DNA of 11,019 nt from Hyphomonas sp. (GCA_024743015.1 JANSXJ010000099.1:1-11019); one strand, 5' to 3'; counted from the stretch's first letter, positions 1 to 6,703 are shown. The notes: generated by a model from the sequence alone, not told the origin. Made by a program: numbers and translations.

Positions 1-1
1 G

Positions 2-523
2 GCCGTCGCCCTGTTTGATCGGGCGGGACTACTCATTGATCATAATGATGCTTACGAAAACCTTTGCCGCGAACGGGCGTCATATCCTCAACGAGGCGCG
101 CGTCCAGGTATCGTGAGTTCACATGCCATGAACGCGTGGCGAAATGCGATTAGGCTGCGGTCTGGAACAGTTCAGATATCTCGACCAGACGAAATTGATT
201 CATATCTGTTCTGCACAGTTTTGCCTACGCCTCGAGTTGGGCAGCATTTATATTCATCGGAAAAGGCTATAGCGTTGTTTCGTGAAGAATTACGCCTGGA
301 GGAGATTGATGTGTTTGGATTCCGGGCGGACTTCTTTCTTACCTCAGCGGAATCTGAGACTGCGCTTCTAATCGCTTGCGGTCGTTCGGTTCAAGAGGTG
401 TCTGTGCGGCGGGGTGTTTCCGTCGAAACGACTAGAACTCTGCTCAAGCGTGCACTTCACAAAGTGGGTAAACGGGGGCAACCAGAATTAGTTCGATTAG
501 TCTGCGAGTATCGGTACGTCTAA
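2..523 (+). CDS. LuxR-type helix-turn-helix transcriptional regulator (5' partial)
   Basis: The frame is open from base 2 with no stop before 521-523, so the gene starts left of the window; the GTG at 113 is internal rather than the true start. The visible 173 residues begin with a PAS-like stretch (VALFDRAGLLIDHNDAYENL) typical of regulators that sense a ligand or redox state through an N-terminal sensor. They end in a GerE/LuxR-type DNA-binding domain at about bases 335-510. There, FLTSAESETALLIACGRS, the turn around EVSVRRGVSVETTR and the recognition-helix region TLLKRALHKVGKRGQPELVR follow the family pattern. The protein probably binds DNA as a transcription factor in the cytoplasm; ligand and targets cannot be read from the sequence. 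It has no close downstream partner on its strand. It uses AGA/AGG arginine codons and has lower GC than the genes right of 3800, so it may belong to the accessory part of the window. Confidence 0.82.
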   Translation, partial: AVALFDRAGLLIDHNDAYENLCRERASYPQRGARPGIVSSHAMNAWRNAIRLRSGTVQISRPDEIDSYLFCTVLPTPRVGQHLYSSEKAIALFREELRLEEIDVFGFRADFFLTSAESETALLIACGRSVQEVSVRRGVSVETTRTLLKRALHKVGKRGQPELVRLVCEYRYV

Positions 524-1331
524 TATCGGAGAGGCTTTCTGGCTTAAGAGTTCGTTTTGTGCGCGAGGTAAGGGAGAAAACGATCCACTCGCACCCACAC
601 GAGACGAAGTTAAGTACCGCACAGGCTTGCTGTTGAGCGAACTGTGCGCTGCCTAAAGTTCAGGGCTCTTTCTGCGATCCCCGCGGCACTCAGATGAGCC
701 TACGCAGACGTATGAACTGCCTAGTGCGTCAGAGATGCAAGACGAGTATTACCTCGCTGCGTAGAGACAAGCCTGTCCTAACTCGAAAGGTGATGCTTGA
801 AGACCACTCTTGGACTCTCTTCCCCTAGTTTCATGAGAGTCTCCAACTCATGTTCCGGGATAGTGCTTGCTCGCGAAGAGCTGCACGGTAGTTGGAGTGG
901 TCTTTGGGTGTCCTGTGGTGACCTATAGAGCGTCTCCAGATTTGGTAGAAAAATACGAGCACCCCTAAAAATGCAATCCGCCACCCCTATCCCCCCATAG
1001 GGGCCCGTCTGGAAACTCAACGATGTAAGGGGTGCCGCAGGGCGTGACACTGCAAGGCCTCGTTCTCCATTGAATGCAGACAAACGCATCGGACTGAAAA
1101 TCTGACGGCGTAGTGTATCGCTGGTGTATCACGGTCTAAGCTTGAAGATGTGCGAGGAGCTTTTTGCTCGGTATCTACAGGGTATCCAGAGGTTTGCTTG
1201 GGGCCTTCCATTGGCACCTACAGGTGCGCTGAGTGCGCTGTCGCGCTGCGGGGTGGGCAGGGTGCCTGCCTCGTGATAGTAACTACGCCCGTCTCTGAAC
1301 CTCTGTCGTTTTACCCGTCGACAGGCTGAGC
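524..1331. other. Long stretch without a convincing gene
   Basis: No reading frame here has a good ribosome binding site, a recognisable domain or normal codon use. The short minus-strand frames at 778-1089, 1017-1217 and 1129-1341 overlap one another and look like chance. The stretch does hold several inverted repeats. There is a 7-bp stem at 618-624/642-648, a nested set at 800-904 (listed separately), a 7-bp stem with an all-C loop at 984-990/997-1003, a 5-bp GCACC/GGTGC hairpin near 1214-1227, and a 6-bp GGCAGG/CCTGCC hairpin at 1256-1270. None is followed by a run of T, so they are not obvious terminators. The stretch could be decayed accessory DNA or could carry a small RNA. Confidence 0.6.
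796..908. ncRNA. Candidate structured RNA with a three-way junction
   Basis: Nested complementary segments fit one Y-shaped fold. The outer stem is 800-809 (AAGACCACTC) with 895-904 (GAGTGGTCTT), 10 perfect pairs. One arm is 813-819 (GACTCTC) with 835-841 (GAGAGTC), loop 15 nt. A second arm is 841-848 (CTCCAACT) with 890-897 (AGTTGGAG), capped by 863-866/883-886 (GTGC/GCAC) and 869-872/878-881 (GCTC/GAGC) around a GCGAA loop. The second arm and the outer stem compete for 895-897, so a few pairs must open at the junction. Plus-strand G-U pairs could extend the outer stem. No known RNA family is recognised and the transcribed strand is undecided. The repeats could instead be a remnant of a mobile-element end. 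Confidence 0.25.
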
Positions 1332-1685
1332 TTACCGGCAATCACCAACGCGGGTCACGCGAGAAGCGACGCGTGCGACTCGAATGAAACCTTCGGCGTC
1401 ATAGATTGCCAGCTGCCCGTTACTGCGAATGACATAGTACTCACCGAACGAGTCACCAGCGAGATACTTGGAGTCACTTTTGGTCAACTTCCGAGCTGTC
1501 CCAGACCCGTCACCGTAAGTCAGCTCTAGGGTATACTCGCTGCCTCCCTCTGCCTTCATGACCATTAGGTTGTCGATTGAGGAGAGTCCGGGGACCGGGA
1601 TGTCGCACCAGCGGCCAACTTCTTGCGCGCTGGCGGTGGCCACTGAGAAGGCGCTTAGGGCTGCGAGGGCCGCGACTTTGTTCAT
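1332..1685 (-). CDS. Small secreted protein of unknown function
   Basis: The product has 117 residues. Residues 1-20 (MNKVAALAALSAFSVATASA) form a clear Sec signal peptide, with a likely cut after ASA and before QE, so the mature protein of about 97 residues should be periplasmic or secreted. The start at 1685 is preferred over the longer frame from 1796 because the signal peptide begins there and an AAAGGA ribosome binding site lies 7 bases upstream. The mature part has two cysteines, Cys27 and Cys116, placed to pair as one disulfide joining its ends. Its alternating pattern (YTLELTYGDG, YYVIRSNGQLAIYD) suggests a small beta-rich fold. I do not recognise the family. The gene stands alone, divergent from the zinc-ribbon gene at 1815 across a 129-base spacer. 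No catalytic motif is visible. Confidence 0.7.
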   Translation of the reverse strand: MNKVAALAALSAFSVATASAQEVGRWCDIPVPGLSSIDNLMVMKAEGGSEYTLELTYGDGSGTARKLTKSDSKYLAGDSFGEYYVIRSNGQLAIYDAEGFIRVARVASRVTRVGDCR

Positions 1686-1814
1686 GAGGAAGTCCTTTGG
1701 TTGTATTGGGCTCACCCATCTTGCTACACTTCTTTGCGTTGAAGAAAAGCATTTTGACTCCAACAGGGATTGAATCAGTGCAATAAAGGTTTTCAAGCCT
1801 TTTGAGGATTACTG
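1686..1814. promoter_or_regulatory. Divergent intergenic region, presumed promoters both ways
   Basis: This 129-base spacer separates two divergent genes, so promoters for both are expected here. I could not find a -35/-10 pair good enough to mark. A small stem, AAAGG/CCTTT with an 8-nt loop, lies at about 1786-1803, immediately before the GAGG that serves as ribosome binding site for the GTG at 1815. It might affect that gene's translation or act as a weak transcription stop. Confidence 0.3.
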
Positions 1815-2159
1815 GTGCCAGATTTCAACGGCATACTTTCGAAGCCTGAGATAGATCAGGTTATCAACAGACTGCTCCAGTTTGACAGAGAGCGGGGGCA
1901 GCCGCTTACTTGTGCCGTTTGCAGCCATAAAAAGTGGACAGTGCAACCGCAAATACTAGGTGTGCCGCCAAGTTCAGCGTATGGTGGGCAAAGAGTGGGA
2001 ACGCTTCCGCAAAGGGTCATAATGGTGACCTGCAACAACTGCGGTCACTCCTTATTTTTCGAAGCCGAAAAGATGGGGTTCCCTCTAACCGTCAACACAC
2101 AGAACGCATTCGCCAGTGGGTACTCTTATTCGCCCCTGAAGAACCCGTTTGGCGGGTAA
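1815..2159 (+). CDS. Zinc-ribbon protein with two CxxC pairs, function unknown
   Basis: The product has 114 residues and starts at GTG, with GAGG 7 bases upstream. Two cysteine pairs, Cys33-x-x-Cys36 (TCAVCSHKKW) and Cys73-x-x-Cys76 (TCNNCGHSLFF), are about 37 residues apart and should hold one zinc ion in a ribbon fold. The N-terminal 30 residues (LSKPEIDQVINRLLQF) look like an amphipathic helix. There is no signal peptide or membrane helix, so the protein is cytoplasmic. Small ribbon proteins of this layout occur in accessory regions of many proteobacteria without a known role; contact with nucleic acid or with a partner protein is possible. It leads a three-gene cluster: its stop codon lies within the ribosome binding site of the next gene, implying coupled translation. 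Confidence 0.75.
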   Translation: MPDFNGILSKPEIDQVINRLLQFDRERGQPLTCAVCSHKKWTVQPQILGVPPSSAYGGQRVGTLPQRVIMVTCNNCGHSLFFEAEKMGFPLTVNTQNAFASGYSYSPLKNPFGG

Positions 2160-2169
2160 GGAGCGGGCG

Positions 2170-2556
2170 ATGACAACGGACGCGGTGCAGCAGGACACTT
2201 ACTCTCCTGGAGAACCCGTGGGTTCAACGGTCCAGCCGGTGTACCAGAAGCGTACGATGAACTGTTATGTGGTCACCGAAAGCGAGCTAAGGCAGCTCGG
2301 AATCGCAAATATCGGAATTACAGCCTTCGCCGCCATCGGCTCATTTTGTATCGCTTTCGGCTTTGACGTTTTGAAAGACACTTGGCTGACAACTGATATC
2401 CCTGAGAACGCCCAGAGTCTCTTGGGATTTGTGCAGTCAGCGTCGTTCTTACTGGGCGTTGCGTTCTATGGATTTGCTGGGATCGCGTGGCGTTGGCGGA
2501 TAGGAATGCTCAATCTGATCAAAGACGAGTCCAAGAACGAAGAGGCAGTCGGTTAG
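2170..2556 (+). CDS. Small two-helix membrane protein, function unknown
   Basis: The product has 128 residues. The ATG at 2170 is chosen over the TTG at 2149 because AAGGAG (2158-2163) sits 6 bases before it, overlapping the stop codon of the zinc-ribbon gene. A cytoplasmic N-terminal part of about 40 residues includes YVVTESELRQLG. Two membrane segments follow, at about 43-67 (IANIGITAFAAIGSFCIAFG) and 84-108 (LLGFVQSASFLLGVAFYGFA), joined by a short loop, and then a charged tail (RWRIGMLNLIKDESKNEE). Both termini are probably cytoplasmic. The pattern of a VTE-x-EL stretch followed by two helices resembles unnamed small membrane proteins I associate with accessory islands, but I cannot assign a domain or function. 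The gene lies between the zinc-ribbon gene and another membrane gene 21 bases downstream, so the three are likely one transcript. Confidence 0.75.
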   Translation: MTTDAVQQDTYSPGEPVGSTVQPVYQKRTMNCYVVTESELRQLGIANIGITAFAAIGSFCIAFGFDVLKDTWLTTDIPENAQSLLGFVQSASFLLGVAFYGFAGIAWRWRIGMLNLIKDESKNEEAVG

Positions 2557-2577
2557 ATCGTTGCAGAAGCCCACGTC

Positions 2578-3354
2578 ATGATAACCTCCAATAGGCTCCA
2601 TGTTGCTGTCACAGTCGTTTGGCTTGGCTTCTGGTTACTCTATGGGGTCGCCAACGGCTTGTTGAGGTTAGAGCTGAACGCCGTGGGAGACTTCTTGGCA
2701 GGCGTTGCGGCTCCCGCAGCGTTCTATTGGTTGATCGTTGGCTACGGCCTTCAGCGCAAAGAGCTGTCTCTCAGCAGAGAGCAACTCGAAGTGCAAGCTG
2801 CTGAGCTTCGCAGGCAAGCAGAGGCGGCTCTCGCTCTGGTAGACTTCCAAAGAACCGCCGAGATGCGATCTGAATTGCAAGAGCGCATGGAAGCTATGGA
2901 GCAAAAGCTGCTTAATATCATCGACGTGGTGTATCGGTTTGGAAATCTCGGTCCGAGGGCGAGTAACAACAAGCACCCCGTTCAGTTCTTTGGGGGCGGA
3001 ATTCGCGACAGAAATATGGGCGCGATAAGAAATTTTTGTAGACAGTTTCAGGCGACGGCCCTTGCATGGGACGAGAAACACGGCGCTAACTACGGCCCGC
3101 TCGCAACCTGTATGCAGGAGAAGAATCCTACCGCTTACGCGGACCTCATTGCTGCCAGAAGGCGTTTGTCCGATTGGTGGTTGGGGTGCCAAGAGATCAG
3201 CAAAGAACTCAAATCACAGGCTCTAGAGGATCAAGGTGAAGCTTACGGTATCGACGAGTTCCTCATGGCTCTCGACCACATCCTAACGATCCGCGCTACC
3301 GTTGAGGTGCAACTTGATGATGCTACGCTCAAGGCTTCTGCAACTGTCTCGTGA
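2578..3354 (+). CDS. Membrane-anchored coiled-coil protein, function unknown
   Basis: The product has 258 residues. Two membrane segments lie at about 8-30 (VAVTVVWLGFWLLYGVANGL) and 35-59 (FLAGVAAPAAFYWLIVGYGL). A charged coiled coil follows from about 60 to 112 (SREQLEVQAAELRRQAEAAL), then a cytoplasmic domain of about 145 residues with no motif I can name. The combination of NAVGDFLAGVAAPAAFYWL with a QxEELxxQAxEL-like coil recurs in unnamed bacterial membrane proteins; this is recalled family resemblance, not a search. The ribosome binding site (AGAAG) is weak, so coupling to the gene 21 bases upstream is plausible. Of 19 arginine codons, 11 are AGA or AGG, unlike the genes right of 3800, which suggests foreign origin. 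It could be a scaffold or effector partner of the two-helix protein beside it. Confidence 0.75.
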   Translation: MITSNRLHVAVTVVWLGFWLLYGVANGLLRLELNAVGDFLAGVAAPAAFYWLIVGYGLQRKELSLSREQLEVQAAELRRQAEAALALVDFQRTAEMRSELQERMEAMEQKLLNIIDVVYRFGNLGPRASNNKHPVQFFGGGIRDRNMGAIRNFCRQFQATALAWDEKHGANYGPLATCMQEKNPTAYADLIAARRRLSDWWLGCQEISKELKSQALEDQGEAYGIDEFLMALDHILTIRATVEVQLDDATLKASATVS

Positions 3355-3683
3355 ATGGCTAGGGCACGGCCTTGGTGTTTTGAGTTCGACCAACGCCACC
3401 GCCCACCAATTGCCCCCAAAACTGATACACCAAGCGTTGACAGACTCCGGTGGTCAGCCTAATGGATTCTTGTTGAATCACCTGTATTCACCGCAGATTC
3501 AGCCCCTCGACGCCATTCGATAATTGGCCGTGTGGGGGCACCATTTTCTAGCTCCGTGACACCAATATCCCTGTGTTCACCGGCCTATCCTTCACTGAAT
3601 GACGTGCAGAATCGTGCCCGTTCGGGGTTGTGGAGTTTGTCACACACCGCTGCGAACTTTTCGAGCGGACGCAGCGTAAATCA
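3355..3683. other. Intergenic stretch with inverted repeats, no gene
   Basis: No credible gene is seen; a frame at 3302-3523 mostly overlaps the end of the preceding gene in another frame and has no supporting features. Two inverted repeats stand out. One is CTTGGTGT (3371-3378) with ACACCAAG (3427-3434), 48 bases apart, with a possible inner TTTG/CAAA pairing. The other is GTGACAC (3556-3562) with GTGTTCAC (3573-3580), which pair over 7 bp with one bulged T and look operator-like. Neither is followed by a T run. The change from AGA/AGG-rich genes to ordinary ones happens across this stretch. Confidence 0.4.
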
Positions 3684-3713
3684 TTGACAAGCGGGGGCGC
3701 TCCGTCGTGTCAT
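3684..3713 (+). promoter_or_regulatory. Candidate sigma-70-type promoter of the receptor gene
   Basis: A perfect -35 hexamer TTGACA lies at 3684-3689. An 18-base spacer leads to TGTCAT at 3708-3713, which matches four of six positions of TATAAT. Transcription would start near 3720 and give a leader of about 84 bases. The -10 element is imperfect, so this is tentative. Confidence 0.4.
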
Positions 3714-3723
3714 CGATTTGAGG

Positions 3724-3733
3724 TTTGCGCAAA
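3724..3733. promoter_or_regulatory. Perfect 10-bp palindrome TTTGCGCAAA, candidate operator
   Basis: This perfect palindrome lies just downstream of the expected transcription start of the TonB-dependent receptor gene, where a repressor could block transcription. Receptor genes are commonly controlled by nutrient-responsive regulators. I do not recognise it as a Fur, Zur or other named site. Confidence 0.25.
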
Positions 3734-3803
3734 GAACGTAAATCCGCAGGAAACACATCATATTTGGCGCCATGAATCATCGCGCCATGGGAGGAGTTAA
3801 TAA

Positions 3804-6539
3804 ATGAAAGTCTCACGACGCTCGAATTCCGTCTTGTTCGCAGGTGCTTCCGCGCTGGCGCTTAGTCTGGCTGCACCGACCGCGATTGCTCAAGACCAGG
3901 ATCAGGACGAGGATGCGCGAACACTCAGCACGGTTGTAGTGACCACGCAGAAACGCGATGAATCGATTCAAGATGTTCCGATCGCCGTTTCCGCGTTTGA
4001 TCCAGACGCACTGGAACGCCTGAACATCGACACCGGGTCAGATCTGCAATTCAACATTCCGAACTTCGGTTCGACGCAGGGTAACTTCTCAGCCGGCGGG
4101 ATTTCAATTCGCGGAATCATCAACGCTGCTGTCGGGGCTTCATCTGATGCTGCGGTTGGAACGCATATTAACGGCGTATCGTCCTCTGGTTCGACGCTGC
4201 TCGAGACCGAATTTTACGATGTCGAGCGCATTGAGATTTTGCGCGGTCCGCAAGGTACGCTCTACGGGCGGAATGCGACGGGCGGTGTGGTGAATGCGAT
4301 TACCGCGAAACCGGTGCTCGAGGAATTCAACGCGAGTGCGGAACTAACGCTCGGCGAATTCAACAACGTAAAAGCGTCCGGTCACATCAATTTGCCAATA
4401 GGCGAACGCTTCGCTGCGCGAATTGCTGGTTTTAGCCTGACGCGCGACGGGTATTCCACTGCGATTCTTCCGGATGGAAGCGAACAGGACGTGGACGGTC
4501 GGGACCTTTGGGCCATCCGCGGTACACTGGGCGGAGACATCACTGATAATCTGTCTTTCTGGTTGATGGGCGAGCATTATGAAGAAGACTCCACCCGAAC
4601 CCGCGCCACGAAACAGTTGTGTACGAAAGATACACGTCCATTCCCGTTCAATCAGGGTTGTGTCCCGTATCAGGTTGAAGGTTTGGGATACGCACGTGAT
4701 GCCAACGGCAACCCGATTCAGGTTCGTCCAGGTCTCGGCACTGTCGACACCTCCGGTACGCTTGGCGGCGTTCTCGCTGCAAACCTTGGATTGTTCTCGG
4801 CGTTTGGCACAGACAGCAATGCGGGCGCGACCACATCAAGCGACCTGCGGAAGTTTGAAACCAACCTGGTGCCGCAATTTGAAGGTGAGTCAAACACCGT
4901 TCAAGCTCAAATCCAATACGAGTTTGACAATGATCTGACCTTCACATTCCTGGCCAGCCATAATGATAATTATCGCAATTTCACCGATGATTATAACAAG
5001 GGTATCGGCACGACGAAGTTCAACATTACTCCTCTGACTCCAGATCTGGACGGCGATGGTGATGGCGATTTCCCAGGTGCAGCCGCATTCGGTCTCAACA
5101 TTCCGGAAGTCACTCGACTTCGTGAACCTGCCGATACTTTGTTGGCCACAGACCGGTCCAGCTCGGATTTTGAAACCACTTCATTCGAAGCGCGTTTGCA
5201 ATCCGATTTTGATGGTCCCCTGAACTTCACGGTTGGTGGATTGAAGCTCGATTCAATTGGCGAAACGAACTATTTCGTGTTCTTCAACACGGCAGAGGCC
5301 TTGGGTGTTGCGACCGGATTGCCGGGCGACCGGACATATTTCCGCAGTCGTAGCCCTTACAAGCTGAAAGCGCTGGGAGCCTTTGGTGAAGCGTATTGGG
5401 ATGCTACGGACAACCTGAAATGGACCCTGGGTCTGCGCTATACCAAAGATGAAAAAGCGCAAGAGAATACACCGAGCCTGCTGCTCGCACCTGCGACTGC
5501 GTTCCCGGGCATTCTTAATGGCGAAGCGCAGGGTGGTCCTGTGCAAAAAGCTGAGTTTGAAGAAGTCACCGGCCGGTTTGGCTTCGACTACCAAGCAGGC
5601 GCTTTTGGCCCAACGGATGATACGTTGCTCTACGCGAACATCGCGCGGGGCTATAAAGGCGGCGGTATTAACCCACCGCAATCAGCCGGCCTCACAAGTG
5701 TGAGCAATACATTCGACCCAGAGTTCATCAACGCGTTTGAAGTTGGGTCGAAAAGCACGCTCTTCGGCGGTGCGGGTATCTTGAACCTGGCAGCCTTCTA
5801 CTATGATTATGAAGGGTACCAGATTTCGTCGATTGTGAATCGGACGTCCGTCAACGAAAACGTCGACGCGACCGTTCAAGGTTTCGAAGCTGAGTTCTAC
5901 TATCAGGTCACGGAGAACTTCCGCCTCGATTCAACACTTGGTTTGCTAGATACCGAACTTGCTGATCAGGCACCACTTCTGGATACATATGACCAGACTG
6001 GCGGTGATCCGAACTATGTCGTTGTGAAAGACGCGGCAACAACGCAAAACTGTGTTGCGCTTCTCTCAGAGGTCAACGCGCTGCTCGCAAGCCCAGCGGC
6101 GGCCGCTGCAGCTGGCATCTGCTCCGGCGCAGCTGTACCGTTCGGAGTGAATCCGCTTGTGGGCATCCCAGTTGATGTATCTGGCAACAGCCTGCCGCTC
6201 GCACCGGATGTTACCTTCTCTGTCGGTGCGGAATATGTCTTCGGTTTGAACGATGCATGGGACCTTTCGGTTCGCGGCGACTTTTATCATCGCGGTGAAG
6301 TCTTCACTCGGATCTTCAATCTTGAAGCTGATCGTCTGGACTCATTCCAGAACGCAAACGCTGCGATCCAGTTTACCAATGATGAGAAGAACATGGAGCT
6401 TGAGCTCTACGTGAAAAACTTGCTCGAAGAAGATCAGTTGACCAACCAGTATCTGACTGACGCTTCCTCAGGCCTGTTCACAAACGTGTTCTTGCTGGAA
6501 CCAAGACAGTTTGGGGTCAGACTCTCCAAGCGCTGGTAA
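3804..6539 (+). CDS. TonB-dependent outer-membrane receptor
   Basis: This 911-residue protein imports a scarce ligand across the outer membrane using energy from TonB-ExbB-ExbD. The ATG has an excellent GGGAGGAG site 7 bases upstream. Residues 1-29 are a signal peptide ending in AIA. A TonB box lies at about 42-48 (STVVVTT). The plug domain spans roughly 57-165 and contains VPIAVSAF and the family hallmark ERIEILRGPQGTLYGRNATG at 141-160. A long 22-strand-type barrel follows and ends in the terminal aromatic residue (RLSKRW, Trp911) used for barrel insertion. Two cysteine pairs, 273/286 and 750/773, probably form disulfides in surface loops, and residues 414-422 (DLDGDGDGD) resemble a calcium-binding loop. 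The type is common in Caulobacterales and sphingomonads, where ligands range from siderophores to sugars and vitamins, so the substrate is not known. Cobalamin genes nearby make a B12-related ligand possible but unproven. The gene is monocistronic, closed by a terminator. Confidence 0.95.
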   Translation: MKVSRRSNSVLFAGASALALSLAAPTAIAQDQDQDEDARTLSTVVVTTQKRDESIQDVPIAVSAFDPDALERLNIDTGSDLQFNIPNFGSTQGNFSAGGISIRGIINAAVGASSDAAVGTHINGVSSSGSTLLETEFYDVERIEILRGPQGTLYGRNATGGVVNAITAKPVLEEFNASAELTLGEFNNVKASGHINLPIGERFAARIAGFSLTRDGYSTAILPDGSEQDVDGRDLWAIRGTLGGDITDNLSFWLMGEHYEEDSTRTRATKQLCTKDTRPFPFNQGCVPYQVEGLGYARDANGNPIQVRPGLGTVDTSGTLGGVLAANLGLFSAFGTDSNAGATTSSDLRKFETNLVPQFEGESNTVQAQIQYEFDNDLTFTFLASHNDNYRNFTDDYNKGIGTTKFNITPLTPDLDGDGDGDFPGAAAFGLNIPEVTRLREPADTLLATDRSSSDFETTSFEARLQSDFDGPLNFTVGGLKLDSIGETNYFVFFNTAEALGVATGLPGDRTYFRSRSPYKLKALGAFGEAYWDATDNLKWTLGLRYTKDEKAQENTPSLLLAPATAFPGILNGEAQGGPVQKAEFEEVTGRFGFDYQAGAFGPTDDTLLYANIARGYKGGGINPPQSAGLTSVSNTFDPEFINAFEVGSKSTLFGGAGILNLAAFYYDYEGYQISSIVNRTSVNENVDATVQGFEAEFYYQVTENFRLDSTLGLLDTELADQAPLLDTYDQTGGDPNYVVVKDAATTQNCVALLSEVNALLASPAAAAAAGICSGAAVPFGVNPLVGIPVDVSGNSLPLAPDVTFSVGAEYVFGLNDAWDLSVRGDFYHRGEVFTRIFNLEADRLDSFQNANAAIQFTNDEKNMELELYVKNLLEEDQLTNQYLTDASSGLFTNVFLLEPRQFGVRLSKRW

Positions 6540-6580
6540 CCTGTTCACTTCCCGGCGAGGGCCGGGGGGACGTAAGATGG

Positions 6581-6609
6581 AGGGCGACTCTTACAGGGTC
6601 GCCCTTTTT
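6581..6609 (+). terminator. Intrinsic terminator after the receptor gene
   Basis: The 8-bp stem AGGGCGAC (6581-6588) pairs with GTCGCCCT (6598-6605) around a 9-base loop and runs into TTTTT (6605-6609), a textbook rho-independent terminator 41 bases after the stop codon. A second hairpin, CCCGGC/GCCGGG at 6551-6566, lies just upstream and lacks a T run. Confidence 0.88.
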
Positions 6610-6642
6610 CTATGCGTATGTCTCAATTCTCGCGCGAAGGTG

Positions 6643-6670
6643 TTGGCCGGTGGCGAAAGCGCGCTATAGA
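6643..6670 (+). promoter_or_regulatory. Weak candidate promoter for mmsA
   Basis: TTGGCC (6643-6648) and TATAGA (6665-6670) are separated by 16 bases and end 33 bases before the mmsA start. A promoter is expected here because a strong terminator separates mmsA from the receptor gene. The hexamers are only partial matches. Confidence 0.25.
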
Positions 6671-6703
6671 GTTGCGCCAAAGCAAGATCACAGGAGAAGC
6701 GCG

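Noticed and set aside
841..897. Integron attC-like site (CTCCAAC ... GTTGGAG)
   Set aside because: The outer base of each core site breaks the RYYYAAC/GTTRRRY rule, no second attC is found, and no integron integrase is present.
778..1089. Minus-strand open frame of 103 codons
   Set aside because: It has no ribosome binding site, recognisable domain or coding signal, and it crosses the nested inverted repeats. The C-terminal part reads protein-like, but not enough to call a gene.
1686..1796. N-terminal extension of the secreted protein from a start at 1796
   Set aside because: It would bury the signal peptide behind 37 residues, while the ATG at 1685 has a good ribosome binding site.
3302..3523. 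Plus-strand open frame of 73 codons after the membrane cluster
   Set aside because: It starts inside the preceding gene in another frame, has no ribosome binding site and shows no domain.
3684..3803. Cobalamin riboswitch upstream of the TonB-dependent receptor
   Set aside because: Only a short AATCCGC resembles part of the B12 element. The remaining conserved boxes are missing, and the leader of about 84 bases is too short.
6650..6703. N-terminal extension of MmsA from the GTG at 6650
   Set aside because: The ATG at 6704 has AGGAGA at proper spacing and gives the standard family N-terminus and length.
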